This document shows positions 56,877-64,000 of a stretch of DNA of 64,000 bases, one piece after another. The DNA is from Caballeronia udeis. Lineage in GTDB: Bacteria > Pseudomonadota > Gammaproteobacteria > Burkholderiales > Burkholderiaceae. Positions within the stretch are counted from its first letter, which is position 1. Every line of letters starts with the position of its first letter. A model generated the notes under the pieces. The model had not been told where the DNA came from. It saw only the letters and a program-made list of their open reading frames with translations, and made no database searches. The translations under genes were made by a program, and so were the position numbers. The stretch is taken from NCBI RefSeq assembly GCF_001544555.2, contig NZ_FCOK02000010.1, forward strand, positions 1 to 64,000, in the 5' to 3' direction.

Positions 56877-58028
56877 CTAGAACAGGTGGCGAATACCCAC
56901 CATCGCACCGGTTTGATTCACGCCTGGCAATGGCGTCGAAGTGGGCGGGGGCACGCCACCGTCAATCGAGAAACTCGCGTTGCGCTGGTTGAACACATGC
57001 CCTGCTGTGACGTACACCGAGGTCTGCTTGGAAAAGAAGTACATCGCGCGCGCCGCGATCACCGACCCTCCCAGGTCCTTGCCGCTCACGGTGATATGGC
57101 CGAACTGTGCGTCAAGAGCAATATCAGCAACGGGCAAATAGGATCCACCGATCCACCAGTAGTTGCTGGTCGCATCGAAAACGGTCGGCGTCTGCTCTCC
57201 GTGATTGATGCGGTGCTGGAATCCCGCGCCGAGGGTCGAGTTGCCAAACTTCACATAGCCATCGATAAGGGCGCGTGTATCGGTTTGCGAGCTAAGTGGC
57301 AAAGCCGAGCCCGTTCCGCCCCCACCGTAATTGCGATCGAAGGCCGCTGCCGCGCCCCATCTGCCCGCGTCGTACTTCAGCATCGCAGACATGGACTTGC
57401 AGGCGCGCCAGTCGGTCGGCGATTGGCCGGCGCACCCTCCGGCCGGCGCACTATCCACCGCGTCGCGGCCGAACGAATACGACGCGGACGCGGTCAGTCC
57501 TGACGATTTGAATGTATAGGTGATCGAATTATCGACGCGCGGCTGGGTCAGGTAGGGGTCCAGATCGGCGGCCGCATAGATATTCGGAGCCAGCGTGTCG
57601 CCCGTCAATGCCGCCCAGAAGATCTGCGAATATTGCCGCCCGAGGGTCACCGTTCCCCACTGCCCCGAGAGCCCCACATAGGCCTGCCTGCCAAACAGAC
57701 GCCCTCCCTGATTCAGCGAACCCGTTCCGGGAGCAAAACCCGACTCCAGTACAAAGACCGCATTCAGGCCACCACCGAGATCTTCTTTACCACGCAGGCC
57801 CCACAGGGATGGCAGAGAGGCCGTGAGAGACGGCATGTGCACCGAGCTGGATTTCTGTGGACCAACGTTCGTCACATATTCAACGCCCGTATCGATGACC
57901 CCATACAGAGTGACCGAGCTCTGCGCATGCGATACGCCTGACGCACATGCCGCCAGCGCCGAGAGCGTCCACCGAAATCCCCGGTGCCATGAATTGGCAT
58001 CTCTGGCCCGATTCAACCGTGCAGTCAT
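56877..58028 (-). CDS. Gram-negative porin (Burkholderia OmpC-type)
   Basis: The 383-residue protein has a signal peptide (cleavage after SHA at about residue 35) and a mature start SSVTLYGVIDTGVEYV, which is the hallmark of beta-proteobacterial trimeric porins, and ends in a C-terminal aromatic residue (VGIRHLF) needed for barrel assembly. YVGLSGQWGTVTLGRQYS is another conserved strand. ATG 58028 is used; the upstream open frame overlaps the monooxygenase gene and lacks homology. It sits beside aromatic catabolic genes and could admit their substrate. Confidence 0.92.
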   Translation of the reverse strand: MTARLNRARDANSWHRGFRWTLSALAACASGVSHAQSSVTLYGVIDTGVEYVTNVGPQKSSSVHMPSLTASLPSLWGLRGKEDLGGGLNAVFVLESGFAPGTGSLNQGGRLFGRQAYVGLSGQWGTVTLGRQYSQIFWAALTGDTLAPNIYAAADLDPYLTQPRVDNSITYTFKSSGLTASASYSFGRDAVDSAPAGGCAGQSPTDWRACKSMSAMLKYDAGRWGAAAAFDRNYGGGGTGSALPLSSQTDTRALIDGYVKFGNSTLGAGFQHRINHGEQTPTVFDATSNYWWIGGSYLPVADIALDAQFGHITVSGKDLGGSVIAARAMYFFSKQTSVYVTAGHVFNQRNASFSIDGGVPPPTSTPLPGVNQTGAMVGIRHLF

Positions 58029-58138
58029 TTTGTTCGTCTCCAATGTTGTCGAAATCTCAAGGCGACGACACCTGCGCCGTCGCGCGTCGAGTCTGCAGCG
58101 TGGGCTGACCGAATATCGATTCGATTCAGCTCGCTCGG

Positions 58139-59788
58139 TCAGCGGTTGCTGACCGAACCCGATGCGCGGTCGGTGTTGCTCTGTCCTGTCACCTTCGCGG
58201 CGAGATCTTCGATGGCCTGCGGGAGCCGGTTGCCGCGCCACGCGACATGCATGTCGGGCCGCACGAGGACAAGGTCGCGCTCATAGACGGTGCGAAGCGC
58301 CGGATCCGCTGCCACAAGCACATCGAGCGGCGCACCGAGCGTTTCGAATGCGGCCAAAAGCGGGCTCGCATCGTGCCCGCCCACGACGTCGATCAACGTG
58401 TAACGCTCCGGCCGCAGCCGGTCCTGGATGGCGTCTGCATCCATGAGCCACATATGGGGAAGCCGCGCACCCGGCCACGTAGTGGGAAGATAGGCACGCA
58501 GATCGTGCGGCGGCCCTCCCGGCACATTGTCGATAATGGGCGAATCCACATAGCGATAACCCAGTTCCGCGCCGATCATCTCGTTCGATTTGCGCTGCTC
58601 CACGTTCGCCACTTCGACGAGGTGGGCACGAGCAGCCGACCCTGCGGGCGTGTCGTCTCCGATCTCGGCGCGCACCTCGGCCAACCAGGCGCGATATCCC
58701 AGCGACGCGTAGCGCGATGCGCCAACCACCCGCTCTCCAATCTGGCGCCGTTCGGCTTCGTAGGAGGCGAGCAAGCCCGGGCCTCCCCATCCTTGAAGCG
58801 TGGCGGCCAGTTTCCAGGCAAGATCGGTGGCGTCGCCAACGCCGGTGTTCATGCCCAGACCTCCGGTTGGAATCACGAGGTGCGCCGCATCTCCTGCGAG
58901 AAACACCCTTCCCTCTCCATAGCGTTCGGCGAGCAGCAGGTTCTGCCGCCATTGCGCGCAATACAACATCTCGTAGGGCAGATCAATACCGATGATCCGC
59001 TCAAACATCCGTCGCATCTCGTCATCGCTCTCGACGGCGGAATGGACCGTCCAGTGCCGCGTCGAGTCCTGCATGATCATGAAAGTAGGCGGGCCGCCTG
59101 CTACCAGATAGTGCCGTCCCCTGCCCGGTCCATTGCCGATAGGCAGTCGGTCGTATAGTTGTTCGCAATAGAACAGCCCCTGCCTCAGCCGCGCAATGTC
59201 GCCCTCGCCCTCCAGACGGATGCCCAGTTGCTTGCGTACAGGACTCGCTCCACCGTCACAGCCTGCGAGATAAGCACACCTCAGTGTTCTTCTCACACCG
59301 CCGGCATCATCGACCGCCACCAGAACACCATCATCCTGCTCAGTGAACTCCAGAAACGTCGTGCTGCGCATCACGGTGATCGCCGGCAATTGCTCGGCCA
59401 CCTCCAGAAGAAGCGGCTCCAGCGTGTACTGGGAGATGAGCTGATAAGGTTCGAGCGGCAGGCGACCGTCGTGGCTCTCACGCGTGAGCACGCGAGCTTG
59501 CGCTACCGACGGATAAGGCAGGCGCAGGATGGGTGGCTCCACCATTGAACGGACGATCTGGACATCCATGGGGACGTCCTCGGGCATACCGGCGGCCCGG
59601 ATACGGTCCGCGAGCCCAAGCCGCCGGAAAATCTCCATGGTCCGCGCGTTACAACGCTCCATTTTCGGCAGGAACTGGGGTGCCGCCTTTTGCTCGACGA
59701 GCACGCACGCAATGCCGCGTCTGCCAAGGTCGATCGCAAGTGTCAGTCCTACCGGTCCGGCTCCAACAATGATGACTTGAGTTTCCAA
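58139..59788 (-). CDS. FAD-dependent aromatic monooxygenase (MhpA/PheA-type, TTG start)
   Basis: The 549-residue enzyme belongs to the flavin-dependent ring hydroxylases. It has the FAD motif VIIVGAGPVGLTLAIDLGRRG (GxGxxG), the central DG motif CDGGASPVRKQLG and GRVFLAGDAAHLVIPTGG. The C-terminal thioredoxin-like tail has VLVRPDMHVAWRG. These enzymes hydroxylate phenolic substrates with NAD(P)H and O2. I start at TTG 59788 because GGAGG lies six bases upstream; no ATG fits. Nearby genes for a resorcylate-type decarboxylase and an aromatic acid carrier suggest that the substrate is a dihydroxybenzoate or resorcinol. Confidence 0.88.
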   Translation of the reverse strand: METQVIIVGAGPVGLTLAIDLGRRGIACVLVEQKAAPQFLPKMERCNARTMEIFRRLGLADRIRAAGMPEDVPMDVQIVRSMVEPPILRLPYPSVAQARVLTRESHDGRLPLEPYQLISQYTLEPLLLEVAEQLPAITVMRSTTFLEFTEQDDGVLVAVDDAGGVRRTLRCAYLAGCDGGASPVRKQLGIRLEGEGDIARLRQGLFYCEQLYDRLPIGNGPGRGRHYLVAGGPPTFMIMQDSTRHWTVHSAVESDDEMRRMFERIIGIDLPYEMLYCAQWRQNLLLAERYGEGRVFLAGDAAHLVIPTGGLGMNTGVGDATDLAWKLAATLQGWGGPGLLASYEAERRQIGERVVGASRYASLGYRAWLAEVRAEIGDDTPAGSAARAHLVEVANVEQRKSNEMIGAELGYRYVDSPIIDNVPGGPPHDLRAYLPTTWPGARLPHMWLMDADAIQDRLRPERYTLIDVVGGHDASPLLAAFETLGAPLDVLVAADPALRTVYERDLVLVRPDMHVAWRGNRLPQAIEDLAAKVTGQSNTDRASGSVSNR

Positions 59789-60257
59789 ATCTGACCTCCG
59801 CTTTCCATCCCCTGTCTTCAGACGCACCTTTGGGGCTGTGTCAAATTCATTTCGCCGACACTCGTTTCTTCACGACGCCCGTCGCACTCTGGCTTGAAAA
59901 TCGCGCGGTAGTTTTTGGATGAACCCAGCGCAGAAGTCGCTGCCACAGCCATCGTTTTTATTTAGTAATACAAACAAATTAAACTAGAGTTAGAACTATG
60001 AGCCTTTCATATCCAGCTAACCTCAGGCGCGATCGATCCGATTCATCCCAAACGCATGGTCAGGTAAAACAAGTATCAGACACGATCCCGGAATTTGATC
60101 CGGTTCAGCGTATGAGGCTTTGCTTCGCTCAAGAAGGAGCAAGCTATCCGAAGTCACACGGATGGAATTTGTTTGATTCTTCAAGTACACTCCTGATGGA
60201 GTATAATTGATTTTTCAAGCATACCTACCCATGTAAACCCTCAACACGCCGATCATC
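59789..60257. other. Divergent promoter region between monooxygenase and MarR genes
   Basis: About 470 bases. The part from 59930 to 60000 is AT-rich and could contain the promoter for the monooxygenase gene. Small frames here (for example 59998-60210) have no ribosome site of note and are not credible. The right end holds the MarR promoter with a palindrome described separately. Confidence 0.45.
60180..60207 (+). promoter_or_regulatory. Promoter and probable MarR operator upstream of the marR-type gene
   Basis: A consensus -10 box TATAAT lies at 60202-60207. Overlapping its upstream spacer is an imperfect palindrome TACACTCC-TGAT-GGAGTATA (60186-60205; one mismatch). MarR proteins bind palindromes of this size and often repress their own gene by covering the -10 box. 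A weak -35 candidate (TTCAAG) is at 60180-60185 with 16-base spacing; TTCAAG recurs at 60214-60219. Confidence 0.6.
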
Positions 60258-60716
60258 ATGAAGACACGCAAGCGACCGGAAGAACTCGAACAGGCGATTC
60301 CCTTTCTGTTGACACGGGCCGGAGGCCGAATGGGAAACGCATTCGCGAAGGCACTGAAACCGTTTGGCCTGAACCTCAGTGAGTGGCGAGTCTGTGCCTC
60401 GCTGCTGTATGTTCCGCACCAGACCTTGTCTGAATTATCGGTGCACGCAACGTCGGATATATCCGCGCTGTCCCGGATCATTGACCGTCTTGAGAGTCAG
60501 GAATTGGTCAAGCGCGAGAAGAGCACGACGGATGGACGGTCAATCAGGATTGCCCTGACAAGCAAGGGGGACGAACTGGCGCTGCGCATAGTCCCGGTCG
60601 CGAAGCAACATGAGTCGGTGATCCTTACCGACTTCACGGCAAGCGACGTTCAGGTGCTTCGCGCCATGTTGCTCAAGTTATACGAGAACGCTGGCGCGCT
60701 TGACGACCTCGCTTGA
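60258..60716 (+). CDS. MarR-family transcriptional regulator
   Basis: The 152-residue protein has the MarR winged helix: LSEWRVCASLLYVPHQTLSE, ATSDISALSRIIDRLESQEL, and the wing KREKSTTDGRSIRIALTSKG with the conserved Asp-x-Arg. Such proteins release DNA on binding small phenolic ligands. It is divergent from the ring hydroxylase gene and convergent with the aromatic carrier operon, so it likely controls the aromatic block and itself via the palindrome upstream. Confidence 0.9.
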   Translation: MKTRKRPEELEQAIPFLLTRAGGRMGNAFAKALKPFGLNLSEWRVCASLLYVPHQTLSELSVHATSDISALSRIIDRLESQELVKREKSTTDGRSIRIALTSKGDELALRIVPVAKQHESVILTDFTASDVQVLRAMLLKLYENAGALDDLA

Positions 60717-60787
60717 CTCGATACATTCGCCGTCAGTGGCGACATATTTAAAGATCGAATGCGTCTGTCTGAATCTGTCGTAATCCG

Positions 60788-62161
60788 CTAACACTCGACG
60801 CAATCTATCCTGCTTCTCCCCGAAGCACGGCTAAGGAAAACAAGCATCAGACACGATGCCAGCGCGGGCACCGCGGCCGCAACAAACAACGCGGTGTTCG
60901 ACCATTGCAGCCTGACCAGTTGTCCGGCCAGGACTGGACCAATGATTGAACCCGCCCGGCCGATCCCCAGGCTCCACCCTACCCCGGTCGCCCGCAGCGA
61001 GGTGGGATAGTGCGTCGCTGTCAACGCATTGATGGCTGGTTGTCCACCCACGATGCAGATTCCGCTTATCAGCACGACGGCATAGCGCAATCCCGTCGAT
61101 AGATCAGGAAGACCCACGGACGATACCGAGAATGTCGCCACCAGAAAGCTGAGCGCCAGCACACGATAGAAACCGAAGCGGTCCATCAACGGACCCAGCA
61201 ATAGCGCACCCGCGGTGCCACCGACCTGCAACGAGGTACCGATGAGCACCGCTGTCGAGACCGCGTGACCGGCCCGCAAGGAAAGCATCGGAAGCCAGTT
61301 GGACAGGAAAAACAGATCGAGCAGGTTCGCGAAGTTGATACCCCATAGCAACAGCGTAGTCGCGCTGCGGCCATGGCGAAACAGCTCGCCAACCGAGGCC
61401 TTCGCCTGCGGCTGCCCACGAACCACAAAGCGGGTCCCTGGCCCGAGCCGGACATTCGGTGCGATTCGCCCAAGCCACTGGGCAATCTTTTCCGGGCTAC
61501 GCCCTTTGGTCACCAGAAGCTGGAGCGATTCCGGCAGATACCTGGCCATCACGACGGCAATGACGAGCGGCAATAGGCCCCCGACGAGGAACACCGACCT
61601 CCAGCCCATCGAGGGGAGCAGGGCTGCGCAGAGAAACCCTCCGGCGATTGCCCCACCCGTGAAGCCACACGAGACCCATGTCATCAGCGCCGCCCGATGT
61701 TTCCGCGGACTGTACTCGCTGACCAGTGCAACAGCGTTACCCATCACGCCGCCGATGCCGAAACCGGTCAGGAAACGAAGCACGAGAAATTCCGGCACAC
61801 TCTGAACCTGAGTAGTACCGAGCATACATAGCCCATAGAAAATGGTCGCACCGACCAGCACCGGCCGGCGCCCCACCCGATCGGCCAGGGCGCCGAAAAT
61901 GATCGAACCCGCGAGCATCCCAAGGAGGCCGGCCCCGAAAATGGGACCGAGCTCGGCCGGGCCAATGCCCCATGCACGGACAATCGCGGGTGCAACAAAC
62001 CCCATTGTCTGGACGTCAAACCCATCCATGACCACCGAGCAACCGATCATCACCATGATCCATTTCTGGAAGGTGCCAAGTGGCTGGCTGTCGATTAACG
62101 CGCCAATGTCAACGATCGAAGCATGCGTCTCTTCTACTCGCTGCACCGTAGAGGGGGTCAA
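60788..62161 (-). CDS. Aromatic acid:H+ symporter, AAHS family MFS (TTG start)
   Basis: The 457-residue carrier has twelve membrane segments. Helix 1 shows MDGFDVQTMGFVAPAI, the DGxD motif required for transport in PcaK and BenK, and the loop 2-3 motif GALADRVGRRPVLVG. It imports aromatic acids such as 4-hydroxybenzoate or benzoate. The start is TTG 62161, preceded by GCGAGGTGCAAAA; no in-frame ATG lies before the conserved QKWIMVMIGCSVV. It begins 28 bases after the aldehyde dehydrogenase stop, so the two are co-transcribed. Confidence 0.9.
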   Translation of the reverse strand: MTPSTVQRVEETHASIVDIGALIDSQPLGTFQKWIMVMIGCSVVMDGFDVQTMGFVAPAIVRAWGIGPAELGPIFGAGLLGMLAGSIIFGALADRVGRRPVLVGATIFYGLCMLGTTQVQSVPEFLVLRFLTGFGIGGVMGNAVALVSEYSPRKHRAALMTWVSCGFTGGAIAGGFLCAALLPSMGWRSVFLVGGLLPLVIAVVMARYLPESLQLLVTKGRSPEKIAQWLGRIAPNVRLGPGTRFVVRGQPQAKASVGELFRHGRSATTLLLWGINFANLLDLFFLSNWLPMLSLRAGHAVSTAVLIGTSLQVGGTAGALLLGPLMDRFGFYRVLALSFLVATFSVSSVGLPDLSTGLRYAVVLISGICIVGGQPAINALTATHYPTSLRATGVGWSLGIGRAGSIIGPVLAGQLVRLQWSNTALFVAAAVPALASCLMLVFLSRASGRSRIDCVEC

Positions 62162-62189
62162 TTTTGCACCTCGCTTGATCTGAACCTGT

Positions 62190-63659
62190 CTAGAAGGGAT
62201 AAGCAGGCAGGCTTTCGCGGCTCGTTACCCACTGCCATTCCGTGAACTGGTCCGCGTTGGTCAGCGTGCTGTAGTTCTGCCCGTTGCCCGAGAGACCCAG
62301 ACCGCCCATCGGCCCAAACACCTCGTGCATGATCGTCTGGTCGTTAATGTGGACGATACCGGCATGCAACCGGTCCGCAATCCGCTGGGCGCGACGCAAA
62401 TCGGCGGACACCACTGCCGCAACCAGGCCATAGCGGGTCTGATTGGCGAGCGTTACCGCTTCATCGTCGTTCCTGAACACGGTCACCGCGGCGACGGGGC
62501 CGAAGATCTCTTCCTCGAACACGGGCATTCCCGGTGCGACGTCTACCATGACGGTCGGCTTGAAGAACAACCCGTCGCGCGACCCTCCGGCCAGGATCTT
62601 CGCACCCTTGCTAACCGAGTCCTCGACGATGCGATCGACGTTTGCAGCCTGCCGTTCATTGACGATGGGACCCAGGTGGAAATTGCCCTTGAAGGGATCG
62701 CCAACCGATAGCGCTTCGGTTTTCCGCACTAGGCTTTCAACGTAGGCCTCAGCAATCCGCTCATGAACGAGATGCCGGCCCACGGCCATACAGACCTGGC
62801 CCTGATGCAAATACGACCCCCATGCCCCGGCGCTCGCTGCAGCTTCGACGTCAGCGTCATCCAGCACGATGTAGGGATTCTTGCCGCCGAGCTCGAGGTT
62901 CGCCCGCTTGAGCAGTCCTCCCGCCACGGCGCCGATCGCCTGCCCAACCCGCGTGGATCCCGTGAAGCTGATCATGTTGACAAGCGGGTCCCGGACCAGG
63001 ACATCACCCGTTTCCGCGCCTCCCGGAAGGACATGCAGCAACCCCTCGGGCAGCCCCGCGGCCTCGAACAACCGCGCATACAGAACGCCGCCACTGACCG
63101 ACGATTGAGGATCGGGCTTGAGCAGCACCGCGTTGCCGGTCGCAAGCGCCGGCGCGATGGCGCGTGCCGCCAGAATGAACGGGGAGTTCCACGGCGTGAT
63201 GACGCCGACCACACCCAGGGGAATCCTGCGCGCAACGCTATGCCGCCCCTTCACGTCGCTGGCCGTGATCATGCCTGATGGCTGGCTGCCCAACGCGGCA
63301 GCTTCGAGGATTTCCCGAATCGCCATCTGCACTTCCATCTGCCCCTTCTGCCGTATCGACCCGGTCTCACGGACAATTTGAAGCGCGATCTCGTCACGAT
63401 GAACCTGCAGCAAACGAACGACCTCGCGCAGGATGTCCCCACGCTGAGGACCGGGTTTTTCCGCCCAGGAAGATTGCGCCTCTTTGGCGATAGCGGCGGC
63501 AGCGGACACGTCGGCGGCAGACGCACAGCCGATCGATCCCAGTTCCGCGCCGGTCGCCTTCTCGGTCACCGGGATCGTACCCGCGCCTCCGGTTTTCCAG
63601 CCGCCACTGTAGATCTTGTCGCGCCACACGTCTGCTGGCGCCAGTTCTGTCACTGACAT
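62190..63659 (-). CDS. Aldehyde dehydrogenase, aromatic aldehyde (vanillin/benzaldehyde)-type
   Basis: The 489-residue enzyme shows the ALDH motifs in order: PWNSPFILAARAIAPALATG, SFTGSTRVGQAIG for NAD binding, the catalytic glutamate in LELGGKNPYIVLDDAD and the nucleophilic cysteine in HQGQVCMAVGRHLVHERI. The sequence around the cysteine (QGQVCM) is that of vanillin and benzaldehyde dehydrogenases. It oxidises an aldehyde to the acid with NAD(P)+. ATG 63659 follows AGGAG. It is 22 bases after the stop of the decarboxylase-like gene at its other side and runs with the aromatic carrier gene. Confidence 0.9.
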   Translation of the reverse strand: MSVTELAPADVWRDKIYSGGWKTGGAGTIPVTEKATGAELGSIGCASAADVSAAAAIAKEAQSSWAEKPGPQRGDILREVVRLLQVHRDEIALQIVRETGSIRQKGQMEVQMAIREILEAAALGSQPSGMITASDVKGRHSVARRIPLGVVGVITPWNSPFILAARAIAPALATGNAVLLKPDPQSSVSGGVLYARLFEAAGLPEGLLHVLPGGAETGDVLVRDPLVNMISFTGSTRVGQAIGAVAGGLLKRANLELGGKNPYIVLDDADVEAAASAGAWGSYLHQGQVCMAVGRHLVHERIAEAYVESLVRKTEALSVGDPFKGNFHLGPIVNERQAANVDRIVEDSVSKGAKILAGGSRDGLFFKPTVMVDVAPGMPVFEEEIFGPVAAVTVFRNDDEAVTLANQTRYGLVAAVVSADLRRAQRIADRLHAGIVHINDQTIMHEVFGPMGGLGLSGNGQNYSTLTNADQFTEWQWVTSRESLPAYPF

Positions 63660-63681
63660 CTTGTTTCTCCTGTTTCCCGAA

Positions 63682-64000
63682 TCATTGAAGACCGAACAGA
63701 CGTCGTGCGTTTTCCCGTCCGATCTTGACGCGATCGGTCTCGCTGATCGAGCACGTATCGAACCATGTGGATGCCTCATCATGCGTTTCGAAAGGATAGT
63801 CGACCGAATAAATGATCCGGTCACTCCCAACTTCCAGCATGGTGGACAGCAGTGTCTGAGTTCTGAAATTCCCGCTCGTCGTAACGTAGACGTTCTCCCT
63901 CAGATATTCGCCCACGGTGCGCTTGCATGGCAGTCCTCGTGGCGCCTTTTCCAGGATGTGGTCGACACGCCAGATGTTGAATGGAATGCCCTCGCCCAGA
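63682..64000 (-). CDS. Amidohydrolase-2 family decarboxylase, gamma-resorcylate decarboxylase-like (5' end outside window)
   Basis: The last 105 residues of an amidohydrolase-type decarboxylase are present and the frame is open to the window edge. The pattern GEGIPFNIWRVDHIL, ENVYVTTSGNFRTQTLLS, IIYSVDYPFE (with the metal-binding Asp of the final strand) and KIGRENARRLFGL matches gamma-resorcylate (2,6-dihydroxybenzoate) decarboxylase, which reversibly forms resorcinol and CO2. It is the first known gene of the operon continuing into the aldehyde dehydrogenase and aromatic carrier. Confidence 0.87.
   Translation of the reverse strand, partial: LGEGIPFNIWRVDHILEKAPRGLPCKRTVGEYLRENVYVTTSGNFRTQTLLSTMLEVGSDRIIYSVDYPFETHDEASTWFDTCSISETDRVKIGRENARRLFGLQ

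Noticed and set aside
59998..60210. A 70-codon plus-strand frame before the MarR gene
   Set aside because: It covers the MarR promoter palindrome, has no ribosome site and a low-complexity product.

Overview
The window is high-GC DNA from a beta-proteobacterium of the order Burkholderiales, most likely a Paraburkholderia/Caballeronia/Burkholderia relative. This is inferred from the protein relationships (glcB, RND/NodT efflux operon, OmpC-like porin with a YTLYG-type start, many LysR regulators) and not from any rRNA, which is absent. The region looks like a catabolic, accessory-rich part of a large replicon: about 55 credible genes, roughly ten LysR-type regulators, eight small-molecule transport systems, no tRNA, rRNA or CRISPR, and a set of decayed gene fragments marking past rearrangement.

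Layout. 1-7.7 kb: 3' end of malate synthase G, a Gly/His-rich lipoprotein, and an overlapping three-gene RND efflux operon (pump, adaptor, NodT channel). 7.9-16.7 kb: a phospholipid-methyltransferase-like gene abutting a broken cupin gene, an SDR, an AtoE-type short-chain fatty acid transporter, a LysR, a cupin/yqhD pair, then an MFS carrier with a stand-alone D-glutamate cyclase-like gene. A ~67-base sequence is repeated upstream of both the SDR and yqhD. 16.9-27.1 kb: an apparent seven-gene operon on the minus strand (polar amino acid ABC transporter, a PLP dehydratase fused to RidA, an SDR lacking the usual catalytic residues, an RraA-family lyase), flanked by three LysR genes. 27.4-33.7 kb: a LysR plus a four-gene operon that looks like itaconate degradation (CoA transferase, hydratase, citramalyl-CoA lyase) ending in pyruvate oxidase. 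Its divergent transporter survives only as a remnant beside a transposase scrap and a 19-bp-arm hairpin.

33.7-42.2 kb: mixed metabolic genes (Tat-exported hydrolase, two MFS carriers, LysE exporter, Asp/Glu racemase), one frameshifted LysR, and a 77-base etfB remnant. 43.1-47.9 kb: a redox cluster in which an unrecognised 375-aa protein, a UGSC-family protein with a CGSC motif, and a thioredoxin are followed by a truncated glutaryl-CoA dehydrogenase, a CaiB-type CoA transferase and a thioredoxin reductase. 48-56.5 kb: small hypothetical genes, a tautomerase, an acetoacetate decarboxylase-family protein, a 1021-aa winged-helix/ATPase regulator facing a LuxR-type regulator, and YceI (one intact, one decayed copy). 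56.9-64 kb: an aromatic catabolic block (porin, FAD monooxygenase, MarR, aromatic-acid MFS carrier, aldehyde dehydrogenase, gamma-resorcylate-decarboxylase-like amidohydrolase running off the end).

The most interesting candidates are the dehydratase-RidA fusion inside its own transport operon and the UGSC-thioredoxin-thioredoxin reductase cluster that has displaced most of gcdH. All functional assignments come from reading the sequence; no database search was run.
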